A DNA stretch of 64,000 nt. Source: Proteromonas lacertae. Its lineage: Eukaryota; Sar; Bigyra; Opalinata; Proteromonadidae. Where the stretch lies: the NCBI GenBank assembly GCA_002245135.1, contig NGBS01001161.1, positions 248,001 through 312,000 on the forward strand, read 5' to 3'. The translations under genes and the position numbers were made by a program. Below the pieces are notes generated by a model. The model was not told where the DNA came from and did no database searches. It saw only the letters and a program-made list of their open reading frames with translations. Below are positions 11,170 to 24,100 of this stretch, piece after piece. Position 1 is the first letter of the stretch, and every line of letters starts with the position of its first letter.

Positions 11170-13896
11170 ATGTATTTAGTTACTGCTAAAGTTATTTGCA
11201 TGCTATTTGTTATGGTAAACATAATCCCTGTAACTAGCTCTTCTAATATTACTAATACACAATATCTTGATTGGGTATATTTAAATGAATGTATATACTA
11301 TTTTATAATAACTCAATAGCCTATAAGGATAAAATCTATATAAAACAGTATAATGGTCAAAGCAGAATGTTTGCATTAGTAGATATTGACGAAAATTCTG
11401 AGATATTTTTTATTCCCAGAAATAGATTAATGTATAATATGATACTGATAATATTATAATAGATCAAGAGAATCAGTGTTAGAATCATATCCAAGCAATA
11501 TTTCAAGTGAGATTGATGCTATTGATTCAGATTATTACATTCTTGCTATGTATTTGATGAGTGAATATGCTAAAGGCAATGAGAGCAGTTGGTATCCATA
11601 CATAAAAGTCTTGCCAAAGAGAATGTTCAATTCATTATATTTCAATGACAATAATCTAAATGAGCTTCAAAATAATGATTTAAAAAAGAAAATTCTAAAA
11701 CATATTAAAGAAACTAGAAAAATATACAATGAATTTTATAATAATGGAACAATCAAATATTTCTTCTCTCAATCTTTAGATAAATATTATAAGTATTCTA
11801 CTTACAGTATTTTTAGATGGTCATTATCTATTGTGTATTCTTACGGCATATTGATAGATGGAAGTCAATATTTTATTCCAACAATGGAACAGTTACAGCC
11901 AGTTAATTTTTATTCATTCAATGAATATGACAACAACAAAAACTATCATGTATTAGATAATGAAGGATTTCATCTATATTCAAATAAGAAGGTATTTAAA
12001 AATGAAATAATTGAAGAGCCAATTATAAATACTCCTAATTCTATGTATTTAGAATATTTAGGAGGATTAATATTTCCCAATCCATCAGATTGTATTGATT
12101 TTACTCTTCCTGCTCCAAGAATAAGTATGATATTATATTATAATCTATAACTAGAAAATCAATACAAAATATTGCATAATCTTGGTTATGAAATGCCATT
12201 TCATGTGTGTTTATCAATGAACATGTTGTTATCAAAGAAGGTATTGATGTATATATATGCTTTGTTCATGTCAAGTGATTGGGCATTAAAGTGTTTAAAT
12301 AATAATATAGTAGTTAGAGGGTTAATCAATCCACCGCAATTGGATTATTGTTTTTGGTCAGAAGATTCTCAGATTGATAGAATACAAGCAAATATACAAT
12401 TGAATTATTTACTTACTAAGTATAAAGAAAAATATTCCACATCATTAGAAGATGATTTGAATTTATACAAAAGAATATATGGAAGAATTGATAATATTGA
12501 TGATATTGAGATTAATTACTCCAATAGATCTAATACTCAAGACATTATAATGCAGAATATATTACTATATAGAATAAATCAGAAATTGATAATTACTAGC
12601 ATGATATCTACGACATTACCACAAAATACATATCACAATACCTCTTTATTCATAACTTATTATTATGATAAAGTAAAATTGACAATGTTCAATGAGTGGT
12701 TTTATAACCAAAATATCTCTTCAAACTCAAAAAATATGATTCAAAGTGACTTATTTCCAAATTATAGATATGGATTAAGAAGCAAAAGGAAGATAAGAAA
12801 GAATGAAATATTCTTGTCTATGTCTGATGATATTTTGTTAAATAGAAAATCTGTTCATAGTAATATAACGATATTATTTCCATTATTAAAGAATGAAATA
12901 GGTTACGATGATGAGTATATGAATATTATATTATTGTTTTTGTATGAAAAGCATTTAGGAGAAAATTCATTTTGGTATCCATACATGTCAATGTTACCTA
13001 AGCTAACTGAATTGAATTATCCTATTCTTTATAATGATAAATATTTAGTTGAACTATATGGATCTGATTTACAAGAATATATAACATTATATCAGCTTGA
13101 TCTTAAACAGAAATACGAAAAATATAAAAGAATTTTATCAAATTACATTGACATATATCCAGTTGAAATATTGGATGATTTTAATTCATTTGTATGGTGT
13201 AATGCATTAGTTAATTCAAGGAGTATATATTTGAACAATATATATAATTTCATTCCAATGTATGATTTAATTAATTGGAGTGATAAAAGAAATAGAGAAA
13301 ATGAAAATTTGAACAATATATTATGGAATGAAGAAATACATTTTATGCAGTTCTTTTTTAATGGTGAAGTTGTAAATAATCAATTACTAATGTTTGATAA
13401 TCAACCAAATTACATTCACTTTGTATATCATGGATTTATCTCCGAAATACCTATAGAAGAAGATTGTGTATATGTTTCATTAAGATTAAATCAATATGAT
13501 AAGGATTATATTGTGAAAATAAAACAATTGAAAAACTATAACATATATAACACTCATTTTCAATTTTGTTTGAATAGTGATACTATACAATCTAATAATT
13601 TTAGATTGATATATTCTATTCTAAACATGATAGATTTAAATGATGATGAAAAATATCTAAAATCAATATACAGATATATTGGTGATAAAATAAATACATA
13701 CACAACATCTATTGAAAGTGATGAAATGCTTTTAAAGTATATATAAATATAAAATGTCTGTTTACTCTTTATATATAGATCAATAAGTGATGAGAATATG
13801 AAAATTATAATCAAATATAGAATAATTGAGAAGAAAATTCTATCTGAAATGTATTATTTCTTGTTCAGAAGTGATGCATCTAATAATTTAAACTGA
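11170..13896 (+). CDS. Secreted-looking tandem SETD3/Rubisco-LSMT-like protein, both SET units degenerate
   Basis: The N-terminus MYLVTAKVICMLFVMVN...VTSSS looks like an ER signal peptide. Two SETD3/LSMT-like units follow. Unit 1 has the FIPRNRLM block and GNESSWYPYIKVLPKR; unit 2 has IFLSMSDDILLN and GENSFWYPYMSMLPKL. Rubisco-LSMT substrate-binding-like sequence (NQYKILHNLGYEMPFHV) follows unit 1. The SAM-binding NH motif usual in the family (D-M-x-N-H) reads PTMEQLQPVN in unit 1 and MYDLINWSD in unit 2, and the catalytic YG near the end of SET is absent in both, so it is probably not an active methyltransferase. A 30-nt intron near 12130 joins the two units in phase, and a final intron leads to the TGA. 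An alternative upstream exon (MNLEYK at about 11098) cannot be excluded. About 850 residues. Confidence 0.72.
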
Positions 13897-13937
13897 TTTT
13901 CAACAACAACATATTTATAATATTAATTAATAATTAA

Positions 13938-14617
13938 TTAATTAGAGAATATGTTCTTTTTGTCTTTTTCATATGCTTTTGGATCAGCTTTTCCAAATGG
14001 ATGTTCTTTAGCAAATTTTTGTATTCTACGAAGAATAGGTGAGTCTACAGATTTTGGTGGTGTTAATCTACCAGATACCCATCCTAATATATCTTGTGTT
14101 TCTGCATTCAATATTGTCTCATATTGCTTTAGTTCTTCTCCATTAAGTTTATCAAGTTATACTGATTAAGTCATCATTGCATTTATTTTAATCAAAAATG
14201 ATATATTTTCATATGTCCATTTTCCAAGTAATAAATCAACTTCTAACATACCTCTCTGTTTACTTCTATACAACAAACGCTTTCTTAATACTTCATTCTA
14301 TTAATTACACTAATTTCATTTAATAATACCCTATCTACTTTACCATTTGGTGGAAGACTTTCTTTGGGAAATTCTTTGGGTAAATCATAATACTTTTCTC
14401 TTAACTTTTGATCTTCTGAGTGTATTTTATCAGAAAACTTCTTCATTGCATCTTCGTATGGTAAGTTATCATATGTTGGACGGCCTTCTTCAAATAAAGC
14501 AATACTTGGGTAAAAAGAACGACTAATCTATAAATACACTAAAATTATCACCTATACTAATTTTGTTGATGACTTAGATAAAAATCTAATTGAATTAATG
14601 CAAGTTCTACCAATCAT
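13938..14617 (-). CDS. SDHAF2: Succinate dehydrogenase assembly factor 2 (Sdh5 family)
   Basis: The family core is readable: EVLRKRLLYRSKQRGMLEVD followed by LLLGKW, then LNGEELKQYETILNAETQDI and LGWVSGR. SDHAF2/Sdh5 promotes covalent flavinylation of SDHA in the mitochondrial matrix. The N-terminus MIGRTCINSIRFLSKSSTK fits a mitochondrial presequence. Two normal short introns (at about 14299-14330 and 14528-14557) join in frame. Between TYE and DKLNGEE, however, the frame contains two in-frame TAA codons and about 17 extra codons with no usable GT-AG pair; removing 14156-14206 as an AT-AC intron restores a family-length helix. The usual DWDIYYW block is weaker here (TQDILGWV). It converges with the SETD3-like gene, with only 41 nt between stop codons. 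Confidence 0.82.
14156..14206 (-). other. Candidate AT-AC intron in SDHAF2
   Basis: On the minus strand this 51-nt segment starts ATATATC and ends ATAAC. Its removal (phase 1) deletes two in-frame TAA codons and joins TYE to DKLNGEELKQYE at family spacing. No GT-AG pair in the interval keeps both flanking family blocks. A CTTAAT run lies about 12 nt before the 3' end, weakly like a U12 branch site. The 5' end does not match the U12 consensus ATATCCTTT well, so a sequence error remains possible. Confidence 0.35.
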
Positions 14618-14752
14618 TCTATAGAAAAAAGAAGAAGAAAGAATTTTTAAATGTGTGGTTATTTTTGGAATGATTTTTCAGAACCCTAAAAAGTAAATAT
14701 AGTATTATTTCATTGTATATAAACTAATATATGATAAATTTATAATATATAA

Positions 14753-16018
14753 TCAAGATCGAAGAGATTGATTTAAATCATCTATTTTGTTTTGCAGTTC
14801 AAATATAGTTTTTGAATCTTTTGGCATTGATCCGATTTAATTTACTAGCTATTGCTCTCAAAGAGTTGATCATTGTTTGTACAGATTCATTTGTCTTTTT
14901 ACTCCTTCTCGGTGGATTTATTGTTGTTGGTATTGGAGATTCTTCTTCTTCTTCCCTTGTGTTAATGAGGATTGTTGGAATGGATTTATTAGATCTTAAT
15001 TGATCAATCTTGTCTAATCTACTCATTATACTGTTGATGTTGGTGTTACAATATAGAATGTATTGGTTTAATTTCTCGTATATATGATTGCAGTATGTTT
15101 CATAATCATTCAATATCTATTTATATTAAAGAATTGTGATACATTTGTTGTATTGACACTGATCATCTTTTCTAGTTGTTTAATGACTTCATTTTCTTCT
15201 GGATTCTCAAACTTTTGTTTCATATTGTCGATTTCTTGTTTAAATATTATTAAATCATCTTTATATTGTTTCTTTATAAACGGAAAATTTGTTATATCCT
15301 CTTTCACTTCTTCTATTGTATTTGCTAGTTTTTTAATATCATTTTTTATATTCTCAATCTCTGTTTTATCTGCAAAACAATTATTATTATTTTGTCTGTT
15401 TTGATTATTTTCATCTTCATAATTATATTTCTTAATATTCTACAACAATAATGATTTTATTCATATAATTATACTTTTATTAGTATTTCATTTGTTTTTA
15501 AATTATCTATACTCATCTTTAAAGATACTATTCTATTTTTTTCATAATAAATAATAGTTTATATACTCTTTTTCAATTTTTGTAATTTGAGTAACATTTG
15601 TTTCAACAATTACAAATCTCTTCTTTATATCATCAACTTTATTCTTCAAATTTTGGTATTTCTGACTTTCTTTAATAAAATTATCGTTTATTTGTAATGT
15701 GAACTGTTGAATATATTTTTTAATTTCACTGAACTGTGTTGTTGTAGATAATGTTAATTGGTTGATTGAAGCTGAGATGTTTTTTTCATTATTTTCTTTA
15801 TATTTGCTTATAGATTTATCAACATAACAGTAAATGTCCTTTTTAACTATTTTTGTCATATTTTTGTTATTTTCTTCACATTTATTCATTATTAAGTCAA
15901 TTTGTTCTTTGATTGATGAAATATCATTCAATATTGGATCAATTTCGTTATTTATTTTGTTGTTTATATTATTAATATCTACATATATTTGTTCATTTTG
16001 TTTTGTTATTGATGAATG

Positions 16019-16054
<36 letters not shown>

Positions 16055-16569
16055 ACTGTTTCTAATTCTTCAATTAGTGATTGCATTTTAGATGATGATT
16101 CTAGATTTCTGTCATCATAATGACTATTAACTATATATTCAATAATATAATACGAATATATGCTTTTCATATTTTTGTCTACTGTTTTGTTTATTTCTTC
16201 ACTGTATGATCTAATACACATGAGAAAATGGACGTATATTTAAATACTTAAATTTCTGTTGAATATCATCATTTAAAGATGTTATTTTTGTATTTATTGT
16301 TTTTGTTGTATTATTCAATTTCTTATCCAAGGAATTGAAATGACTACATATCTTTGATATTAGAGCATCTTTTTCTGCATTTGATTCTTCTAATTTAGAT
16401 ATTCTATTTTCAAAATCTTCCTTTTGTGCTTTATTAGATAAGACAAGAGATTTTATTGCTTTTCGAAGAACGACCTATATTTTATTATACTTAGTCGTAC
16501 TTGAATGTTCTGCCAATCGTTTCTACAATGATCTAAATCATACAGATCGATAGTATCGATGTAATTCAT
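14753..16569 (-). CDS. Long coiled-coil protein, unrecognised
   Basis: The protein starts MNYIDTIDLYDLDHCRND and is then almost entirely heptad-like, rich in Lys, Glu, Asn, Ile and Leu (for example KEDFENRISKLEESNAEKD). A short disordered Pro/Arg piece (TTINPPRRSKKTNES) lies near the C-terminus before a last coiled-coil segment ending LNQSLRS. Several short introns were traced, including one at about 16022-16055 that is essentially a pure TA repeat, and a 28-nt intron at about 14813-14840. No enzyme or membrane motif is visible. About 500 residues. It could be cytoskeletal, basal-body or ciliary, but sequence of this composition gives no reliable homology. It shares a 76-nt divergent region with the TMEM260-like gene. 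Confidence 0.6.
16024..16052. repeat. (TA)n microsatellite forming the body of an intron
   Basis: An uninterrupted TA tract sits between the exons of the coiled-coil gene. Read on the minus strand it supplies GTATATAT at the 5' end and TTATAG at the 3' end, so nearly the whole intron is a dinucleotide repeat. Confidence 0.85.
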
Positions 16570-16645
16570 TTTGAAATTTAAAAATAAAAACCACTATATT
16601 TTCATAATAGATTTGAATTTTATTCATTACTAACTCACAATAGTG

Positions 16646-19317
16646 ATGGAATCTGATATGAATTACTCAAAGAGGAAGAGAGCTACATCATTTATCGCAT
16701 CAGATATTATAGAATTCTCATTTATTTGGATTTTATATTTTGGATACTACAGCAAGTTGGTGTATAGAACTGTGAATGGAAATAGTTCGTATTACATTTT
16801 ATATATCGATAGAACAAAATACATCATTGAAGCTTTAGATGTTGAGAATTCAACAAAATCATCATATTCTCTGATTGTTTCACTACTTATTAAATTTATT
16901 GGATTAATTGACATTACATATTATGTAAATCTGTTGTGCTCGTGTATATATTCAATCTAGTATAATGTTTTAGTTTTTCTCTCCATGAGCATTTCTTATT
17001 TATATTTAATTATATGTAATATCTTAAACATATCAAAAAATATACATAAATGTCTAATATTTCTTATTTCTACATTGTATATTGTAAATTGTATTGTTTG
17101 AAAAATAGTTATGCTTTATCTTCATTTTGCACAGAAATTGCTGTCACTGGAAGTTTAAAATCATTAAATATGCTCTATCTTAGTATGATAATATATTTTG
17201 CCATAAAATTCAATCAAAGAAGTACAATTTCATACTTTGTGTTATTAAACATTTTAATGGATTTGTCATTTACCACATCAGTATATATATATATTAATGG
17301 TATATTGTTGATAGTATTCATTATTACCTCTCATAATATTCATATTCATATGGCTGATTATTGAAGTAGTATTTATAAAGAGAAATATGAAATATGTAAT
17401 AATTACACTTATCTTTATTATGATATGTATATATATTTCAATAATTTATTATTTTAAATAGGTGTAATGATGAATTATTCTTTGGTAAAGAGAGATATAA
17501 ACGCATATCTAAAGTATATAACTCCTACTTATCAAAGTGTTTATAACTATTATTATTCTAATGGAAAAAGTATATATTATTATTATCACTTTTCTACTTT
17601 ATAGATTATGTTGATTTACTGTATATGTTTTTGAGTGATCTTCATACAAATCAGACATGCAAAATGGGTTTATTCTTGTTAGGGTATATATCCAATTTAA
17701 AATACAAATATACAAAAATAGAATTGGATTAATTGTCAATCTATTTCATTGGTTGTTTATGGAAAAGAATTTTTCATGTTTATACTATTTCATATTCTGT
17801 GGTTATATATCGTATTGAATAATTATATTTAATGTGAATAGATTGTTTCTATACCATAACAGAACCACATTTTATCTTAATCAATCTTCTGTAGATTTAC
17901 AACAAACAATTATTAATGAATGGTGTTCAATTAATTTCATCACTTTTATGTATATTGGAATTGGCTTTGTATGGATTGTTACTTATATTTCTGATCAATT
18001 ACAGATTCATTTAATGCTTCTAATGATTAGTGGTGGATTCTTTTTGATTAGAAATCAATTTAAGAAATCAATAAAATACAACAGAAGTGAAACAAATTTC
18101 ACAAGTAGTTATGGAAAAGCTGTTTTATCTTTTCTTCCAAACAACAAATCTGTATTGATAATAATGAAATCTGAGTATCAACAGAATATATTGAAGTATC
18201 TTCAATTAAGTGATAATTTCCAGTATATTTTTTTTATATCTTGATCATTGTTTAGATCTAACATTATTGTCACATCTGAATCATCGCTTATATCTCCTTA
18301 TTATCAAAACAAATTAATAATAAAACCAAAAAATAAAACATCATTATTACCTCTTCATTTACAGGTATTATAAAAACATCATTCTATTAAATAGTATTCA
18401 ACAAGATTGCATTATTTCACTTATACTGAGTTTATAAATGAAAATTATGATAGATTTTCAGATGGAATATTATTATCTAATTCAGTATAACACTTTTTAT
18501 TTTTCTAATCTTGAAACAGGAAAATATTGCATATCTAGATTATAGTTTTAATAAAACGTATGATTTAATTCCATTTGGATTTCTACAACGAGTGTATAGA
18601 AAAGGAACATATAATGAATCTATGTATGATTATTATCACAATAACATGGACAGATTTCACATAATTAATCAAGTATGATTATTTATTTGAAATATTTGTT
18701 CATAGACAAATATAGATTTGTTTGATACATTACCAATAGCAAAGAATTACAAAGAAAATACAATAGAAGAAGAAATCATAAATGATTATTGGAATGCTGT
18801 ATTAATTATATATATACTATGTATAGGTTGGTAATTTTGGTTGTGTATTAATAAGAATAGCAAATTTACATATGAATTACCTATATTTAACTCAAGGTAC
18901 AAGAATAATGGATGAATGGTATGATAATACTTTAACTCCATTATTTCAATATCATTTTTTGAAATGTATTGGACATGGACATTATACACATGTTGGACCT
19001 GGAATATATCCTACACCAGCTAGAAGAGATGATACTGGATATAAACCTGAAGGTTATATTCTTACAAAGAATTCAATTAACACACATTCTATATATTTAG
19101 ATCATCGTAATAATGAGTATATTATTATTATTATTATTGAATATATAATAGATGGAGGGATAAAAGCTTAGAGAGATTATGTGAAGCATTTACTAGATCT
19201 TTGTTATGCACAACATTTACAGAGAAAGACCCAGATGTTACAGGAATAGAAGAGATTTTAGCAACATGGTGTCCCTCTCCAGAGCCTTCTACAAAATATG
19301 TCTATCAATTCACATAA
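16646..19317 (+). CDS. TMEM260/DUF2723-like multi-pass membrane protein, divergent
   Basis: A multi-exon protein with many hydrophobic segments and a soluble C-terminal part. The first membrane block ends ITYYVNLLC, which matches in place and pattern the Y-x-VNLLC block at the end of the first region of TMEM260; the later SSFCTEIAVTGSLKSLNMLY aligns with the helix after the second loop in that family. A block LIPFGFLQRVYRKG and a soluble tail with GHYTHVGPGIYPTP and LCEAFTRSLLC follow. TMEM260 is an ER protein O-mannosyltransferase acting on Ig-like IPT domains. The acidic GDSGEL-type motif after the first helix reads NGNSSYYI here, so activity is doubtful. Introns after about 17500 were traced less completely. 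The start is ATG 16646 (MESDMNYS). The family call rests on remembered family features and could be wrong. Confidence 0.55.
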
Positions 19318-19387
19318 TATATATTTATAATAATTAAAAAAAAACATTTCAAATAATAATAATAAGTGTTTCTTCTTAAAAATATTA

Positions 19388-20800
19388 TTAAGCAAACAAT
19401 GTTTTTGCTTGATTTTCAATATCAATGTATAATTCATGAACATTTTGCATCCACATACTAATTCCTGTCGCTAATGATTTAATTTCATCTAAATTCAACA
19501 CTTTGGGTTTTAAATTGGTAATATTGATAGTCTGATTAACTTCATCAATTTCACCAGTGATTAATCCATCACTCATTGCTCTCATTACAATGTATTCAAC
19601 TTGATCTAATGGCATTTTAGTAGCTACACACACTTCTTCGAATGTAATTATTCTATTCTTTGATGGTTTATTAAACACTAACTGTAATAAAGCCATAATT
19701 ACTGCTTTTTGCTTAATAACATCTAATTTATTACACAATGCAGGTTGTTTTTGTATTTCAGTCATATGATTACCAATTAAAGTGTTGAAGTGATCAATAT
19801 TCCCTTCGTTGATGACCTTTATTAAATCATATAACCATCCATATTGAGTATTGATTAAATACTGAAATACAGGTGTTTGAAGTATTTCACCGTAATTATA
19901 AATATCTTTGCCAATTAAAGAAGCAATACTTATATTCATAGATATATTTATTCTATCTTCTGGAGGTATATCATCTACTGGAGTATAAGATATATAGGAT
20001 AGCGTATGAGAGAAATATAACTCTGGTGGTCCAATTGCTAAATAATATTGACTACATACACCTATTTCAATATATATTTAATGTATAAATACGATGATAG
20101 CATGAATATATATAAGGCTCACTACAAGACACCCGATTAAAGTAATCACTACATTTATCTAAGTATTCTTTAGCTTTAATTTGATCATTAAGCAACATGT
20201 ATAATGAACATATTTCTGATAATACGACTATGTAATATTCATACCCAATTCTTCTGATTTTTTGCTCAGACTCTTTGTATAATCTTACTTCCTCTGGTTC
20301 TTTATATTCTTCATCTTCTTCATTCTTTTTGTCTTGTTCTTCAGTCCATCCGTTTGGTTTTTCTACATTTCCTCCCACAATTCTATGAAGAAAGTTAATA
20401 GCAGCATAAATATCTATATATTACTCCTAAAATCAATATTTCATACTTTCAGGTGACTTTTCAGCTTCGTAGTATTGTTTTGAGATAATAACTAAAATTC
20501 TGGTGAAAGCGAGAGTATTTAATTGATCTTGAAAAAAATTAATAAAATTTTCATAGAGCTATGATCGATAAAAACAACTAAATAATACACGAACTAAATT
20601 ATCACCTTTAGAGTTCTTTGGATTGCTTAGAAAATTCATCAATTCAATAGTTAATTCATGCCATAATCTATGAACACTCAAATGCATTTAGAATACCTTC
20701 TGTCGTATAAATCAAAGAATGAAGCATAGGTTTGTGCATTTTCACCATCATTTGCAGCAGCGGCTTTAAGAAAGTCTTGAATTCTTTGCCTTAATGACAT
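19388..20800 (-). CDS. PSMD13: 26S proteasome lid subunit Rpn9 / PSMD13 (PCI domain)
   Basis: The N-terminus MSLRQRIQDFLKAAA...YASFFDLYDRR leads into an alpha-solenoid (LWHELTIELMNFLSNPKNS) and then a PCI/winged-helix domain with ITFEEVCVATKMPLDQVEYI and VMRAMSDGLITGEIDEVNQ, ending VHELYIDIENQAKTLFA. This order and ending match the non-ATPase lid subunit Rpn9/PSMD13, a structural part of the 19S regulatory particle. Introns of about 28-42 nt join in frame at about 20043-20073 and 20406-20438 and before LWHEL. An acidic low-complexity insertion (EEQDKKNEEDEEYKEPEE) interrupts the solenoid. About 400 residues, typical for the family. Confidence 0.88.
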
Positions 20801-21141
20801 TTTGAGATAATGAAAGTAAGAAGAAAAAAATGCAAACTTGAATAGAAAAGCAAGTTTTTTTAAGCCTCAATTAAACATTCTCAATTTTATGAATTGGTGT
20901 TATTAATATTGACTTATTTATGTTTATTGAAGATACTTGAGCTAGTTATAAGTAGTTCTATTGACTGGATAGAAAAATATATGAACAATTTGAAGCATTC
21001 AATATTTAAATAAATATATATCATTTCTACTTTTTATCTTCTTTTCAAATAATTATTTTCCATTTAAAACACATAGAATTATTCATTTCATTTTAAAATA
21101 GCAAACCATCTCAAGTTTTTTTATTCGTTACACAGTTAAAA
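20801..21141. promoter_or_regulatory. Divergent intergenic region between Rpn9 and the large receptor gene
   Basis: This 341-nt spacer is the longest gene-free stretch in the window and must carry the start signals of both flanking genes. It has AAACTTGA at 20833-20840, AGCAAGTTTTTTTAAGC just after, and TCAAGTTTTTTTATTCGTTA at 21111-21130. The ATTCGTTA part recurs before the second receptor gene (63504-63511). No tRNA, repeat array or further reading frame is seen. Confidence 0.45.
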
Positions 21142-24100
21142 ATGGTTTTTAAGATTATATTTATATTGTTATCAATATATTTTGATGTTGTAGCAGCTGA
21201 TACAGAGTCATTAGTTATTGGATATTTGCATCGAGGACCTACAGATACTTTCTATAAAGAATTTTTTGAGAAACTAATAGAAGATAATAAAAACGATATA
21301 TCTCCCAGCACTATTACTTATAAAGAGTTTCCTGTGGCTAATGATTTAAGTGATTTAGATGCAAAGCTCCAAGAAATAAAAGAAACCGAAAACCTATTAC
21401 ATGTATTTACTGATGATACAATATATGGCAAAACTGATGAATTGAGTAATTACCCATGTTATTTTTGGATGGCATATCCACTTGCTCAGGAGAAATGTTC
21501 CAAGAATGTAATATATTACAGTTCATTTGTTCCTATGATGATTTCATGTATTTATATTATATTTATAATATAATAGTTGGTCAAGCATTTGTAAAAAGAT
21601 TCCAAGATCCTAGAATCAATGTATATATCGTTGAAGATGATAAGAATAATGTTAAGAACAATAATGTATATGATATGATGAGTGGTAATATCAGACATTA
21701 TGGATTTAACTCTGTATTTGATATTTTACCTGAGAATTTTGATGCAAATATAACATCAATCTTATCAAAGAATGAAAAATCAATATTCTTGTGGGTAAAT
21801 AGAAATAAAGATAAAATAAAGAAGTTTTATGGTGATGCTAGTTTTGATTCAACTAAACATATTGTATATTCATTCATTCACTTTGAAATTAAATCAATAA
21901 CATCTCCTGGAATAAATACATTAAAAAATCTAAAAGAATCAACTCAAATGTTTACTGTTTATATCAGGAATGCTACAATGTTTGAAGCTAACATTACAGC
22001 ATTAGATTCAACAAGACAGTTTACATATACAGATATTATGTTTTACAATATGTTTAAACTTTTATTAAAAGGTTTTAAAGGTCATGACAATTTTGCTCCA
22101 CTTGCATTAAGTTATGAAATATACTATAAACATTATTATGATTTAGAATCAGGTGCTGTTTATCCATTACCTCATAATTTCATATCAACTTCATATTATC
22201 ATGTATCATTTAAAGATAAAGGTGATAATGATAATGATGATTTAGATGTAATACATGAATATTTACCAAATGTTTATTTTGACCCAAAAGAACAAATGGG
22301 TAATGTTCCTTTACAGCATTGTAGTTGGCAAGCAAATCCGTTTACTGGTAACGTCAGCATTAGTCCTGTTGTTGTTTTGTTCTTAAATCCAAATAGTGGT
22401 GAGGCAAGTCGTAACAGTGTATTGTCTATACTTTATTTATTATATTGTTAATAGCAATCATTAAGTGATTTAGAGACAGCAGTTGTTGATCATATTAATA
22501 GACAAGGAGGAGTACTTGGCACTTATATTCGTGGGTATGTTATTAATACAAATATACCTTGGGAAGTTTTGAAGATAAAAGTATAAATAGTTTATATTTT
22601 TTAAATAATTATAGCTAATTGGATTTTATAATAGATATAAAGTTCCAATAATGTTTCAATCGTCAGTAGGAGAAACAGCATCTAAGATACATGACTGTAT
22701 GAATAATAATTCTATTATTTCATTATAGTATCAATTGAGCTAAAATGGGAAAATATTTTTTTATATTTGAACAATATACCTCGTGCTCAGTGTAATAATT
22801 ATGGAACATTCTATATTGGAATGTCTGCTTCAGTTGTATCGAAAGCATTAGTTAGTCATTATTTAGAGGAAAATATTAATTCAGTTTTTATAGTTGGAAC
22901 TACAGAAGAGTATCATTTATTAATTGTATTTATATCATTGTTTAGATTTTCAGTAGCTTTATTAGATCTATTAAAAATAAGATTGACAGAATATGAAATA
23001 TTTATCGAATCACAAGCAATAATGGCTGCTACTGATCTGGATAATGGTATTGTAATAGCTAAAGCAATCAAGAAGTCTTATCCAGATGGTGGTTATGTTA
23101 TTAATGCTGCATCAAGTTCATATAATCAATATTTATTTGAAGCATTGAATATTGAAGGTGTAAATGAGACAAATGGTTATTACATTTATAATGTATTTTT
23201 ATCTGAACAAGATGTTACTTATTTTAGTAATTCAAATGTATAATGATGTAGTTATTAATATTAAATAGTTGACTGGATTTTATTCTCTTGGATATTATTT
23301 TGATTCAGAAAAAATACCATCAATGGAAGCAATAAAGAGTAGTTTATATGATAAAGACTATAGATTAACATCAGATTTAGTTATTGCAAGAAATGCAATT
23401 GAAATGGTAAAACAGATAATTGTTAATTCTGGAATATATAATAAAGCAACACTTCAACAGTATATATATTTTATTAATCTTATCATATTCTGTTTATAGA
23501 TTTATGTTTTCTCAAACAATAACCGATCCAAGTATTTACAGCATTGAATTTTCTGGTTTTGCCAGAATGAAAATAAAAATATATAAAGTGAATTATTTAA
23601 ATGAATTTGAAGATGTTTATACACCAAAGTTTACATTTTATTCAGATTATGCTTACCCATCAAGTTATGTTTGTTCTTGGAAAACTAGTATACAATTATA
23701 TTAATTTAATATTATTTATAGCTGAAAGTAATGGACTTAGTAAATATAATTTAATGGTTTTTGGTAGTATTTATGATAGAACAAATCCAGATCATATTCC
23801 ATACATAACACAATTAACTAATATTGTAGAAGCAGTTAATTCACTTGAAGTATGTCCTGATACAGTTTTCCATATTTATCAATTCAAACATTTAGATGAT
23901 GATCCATATAAGAACTATGAACTAAACATTTTTGAAATGGTTCATAATACTTATAATAATTCTGATCCAATCTTTCTTGGTATCTTTGGAGGATATGATG
24001 GAGAAGAAATTGAAAGAATTGAACCATTATTAAAGAAATTTAATTTGTTATTCTTTGATTTACATCCTCATTATGGTGAAACATGTAATTCTCAAGTTGT

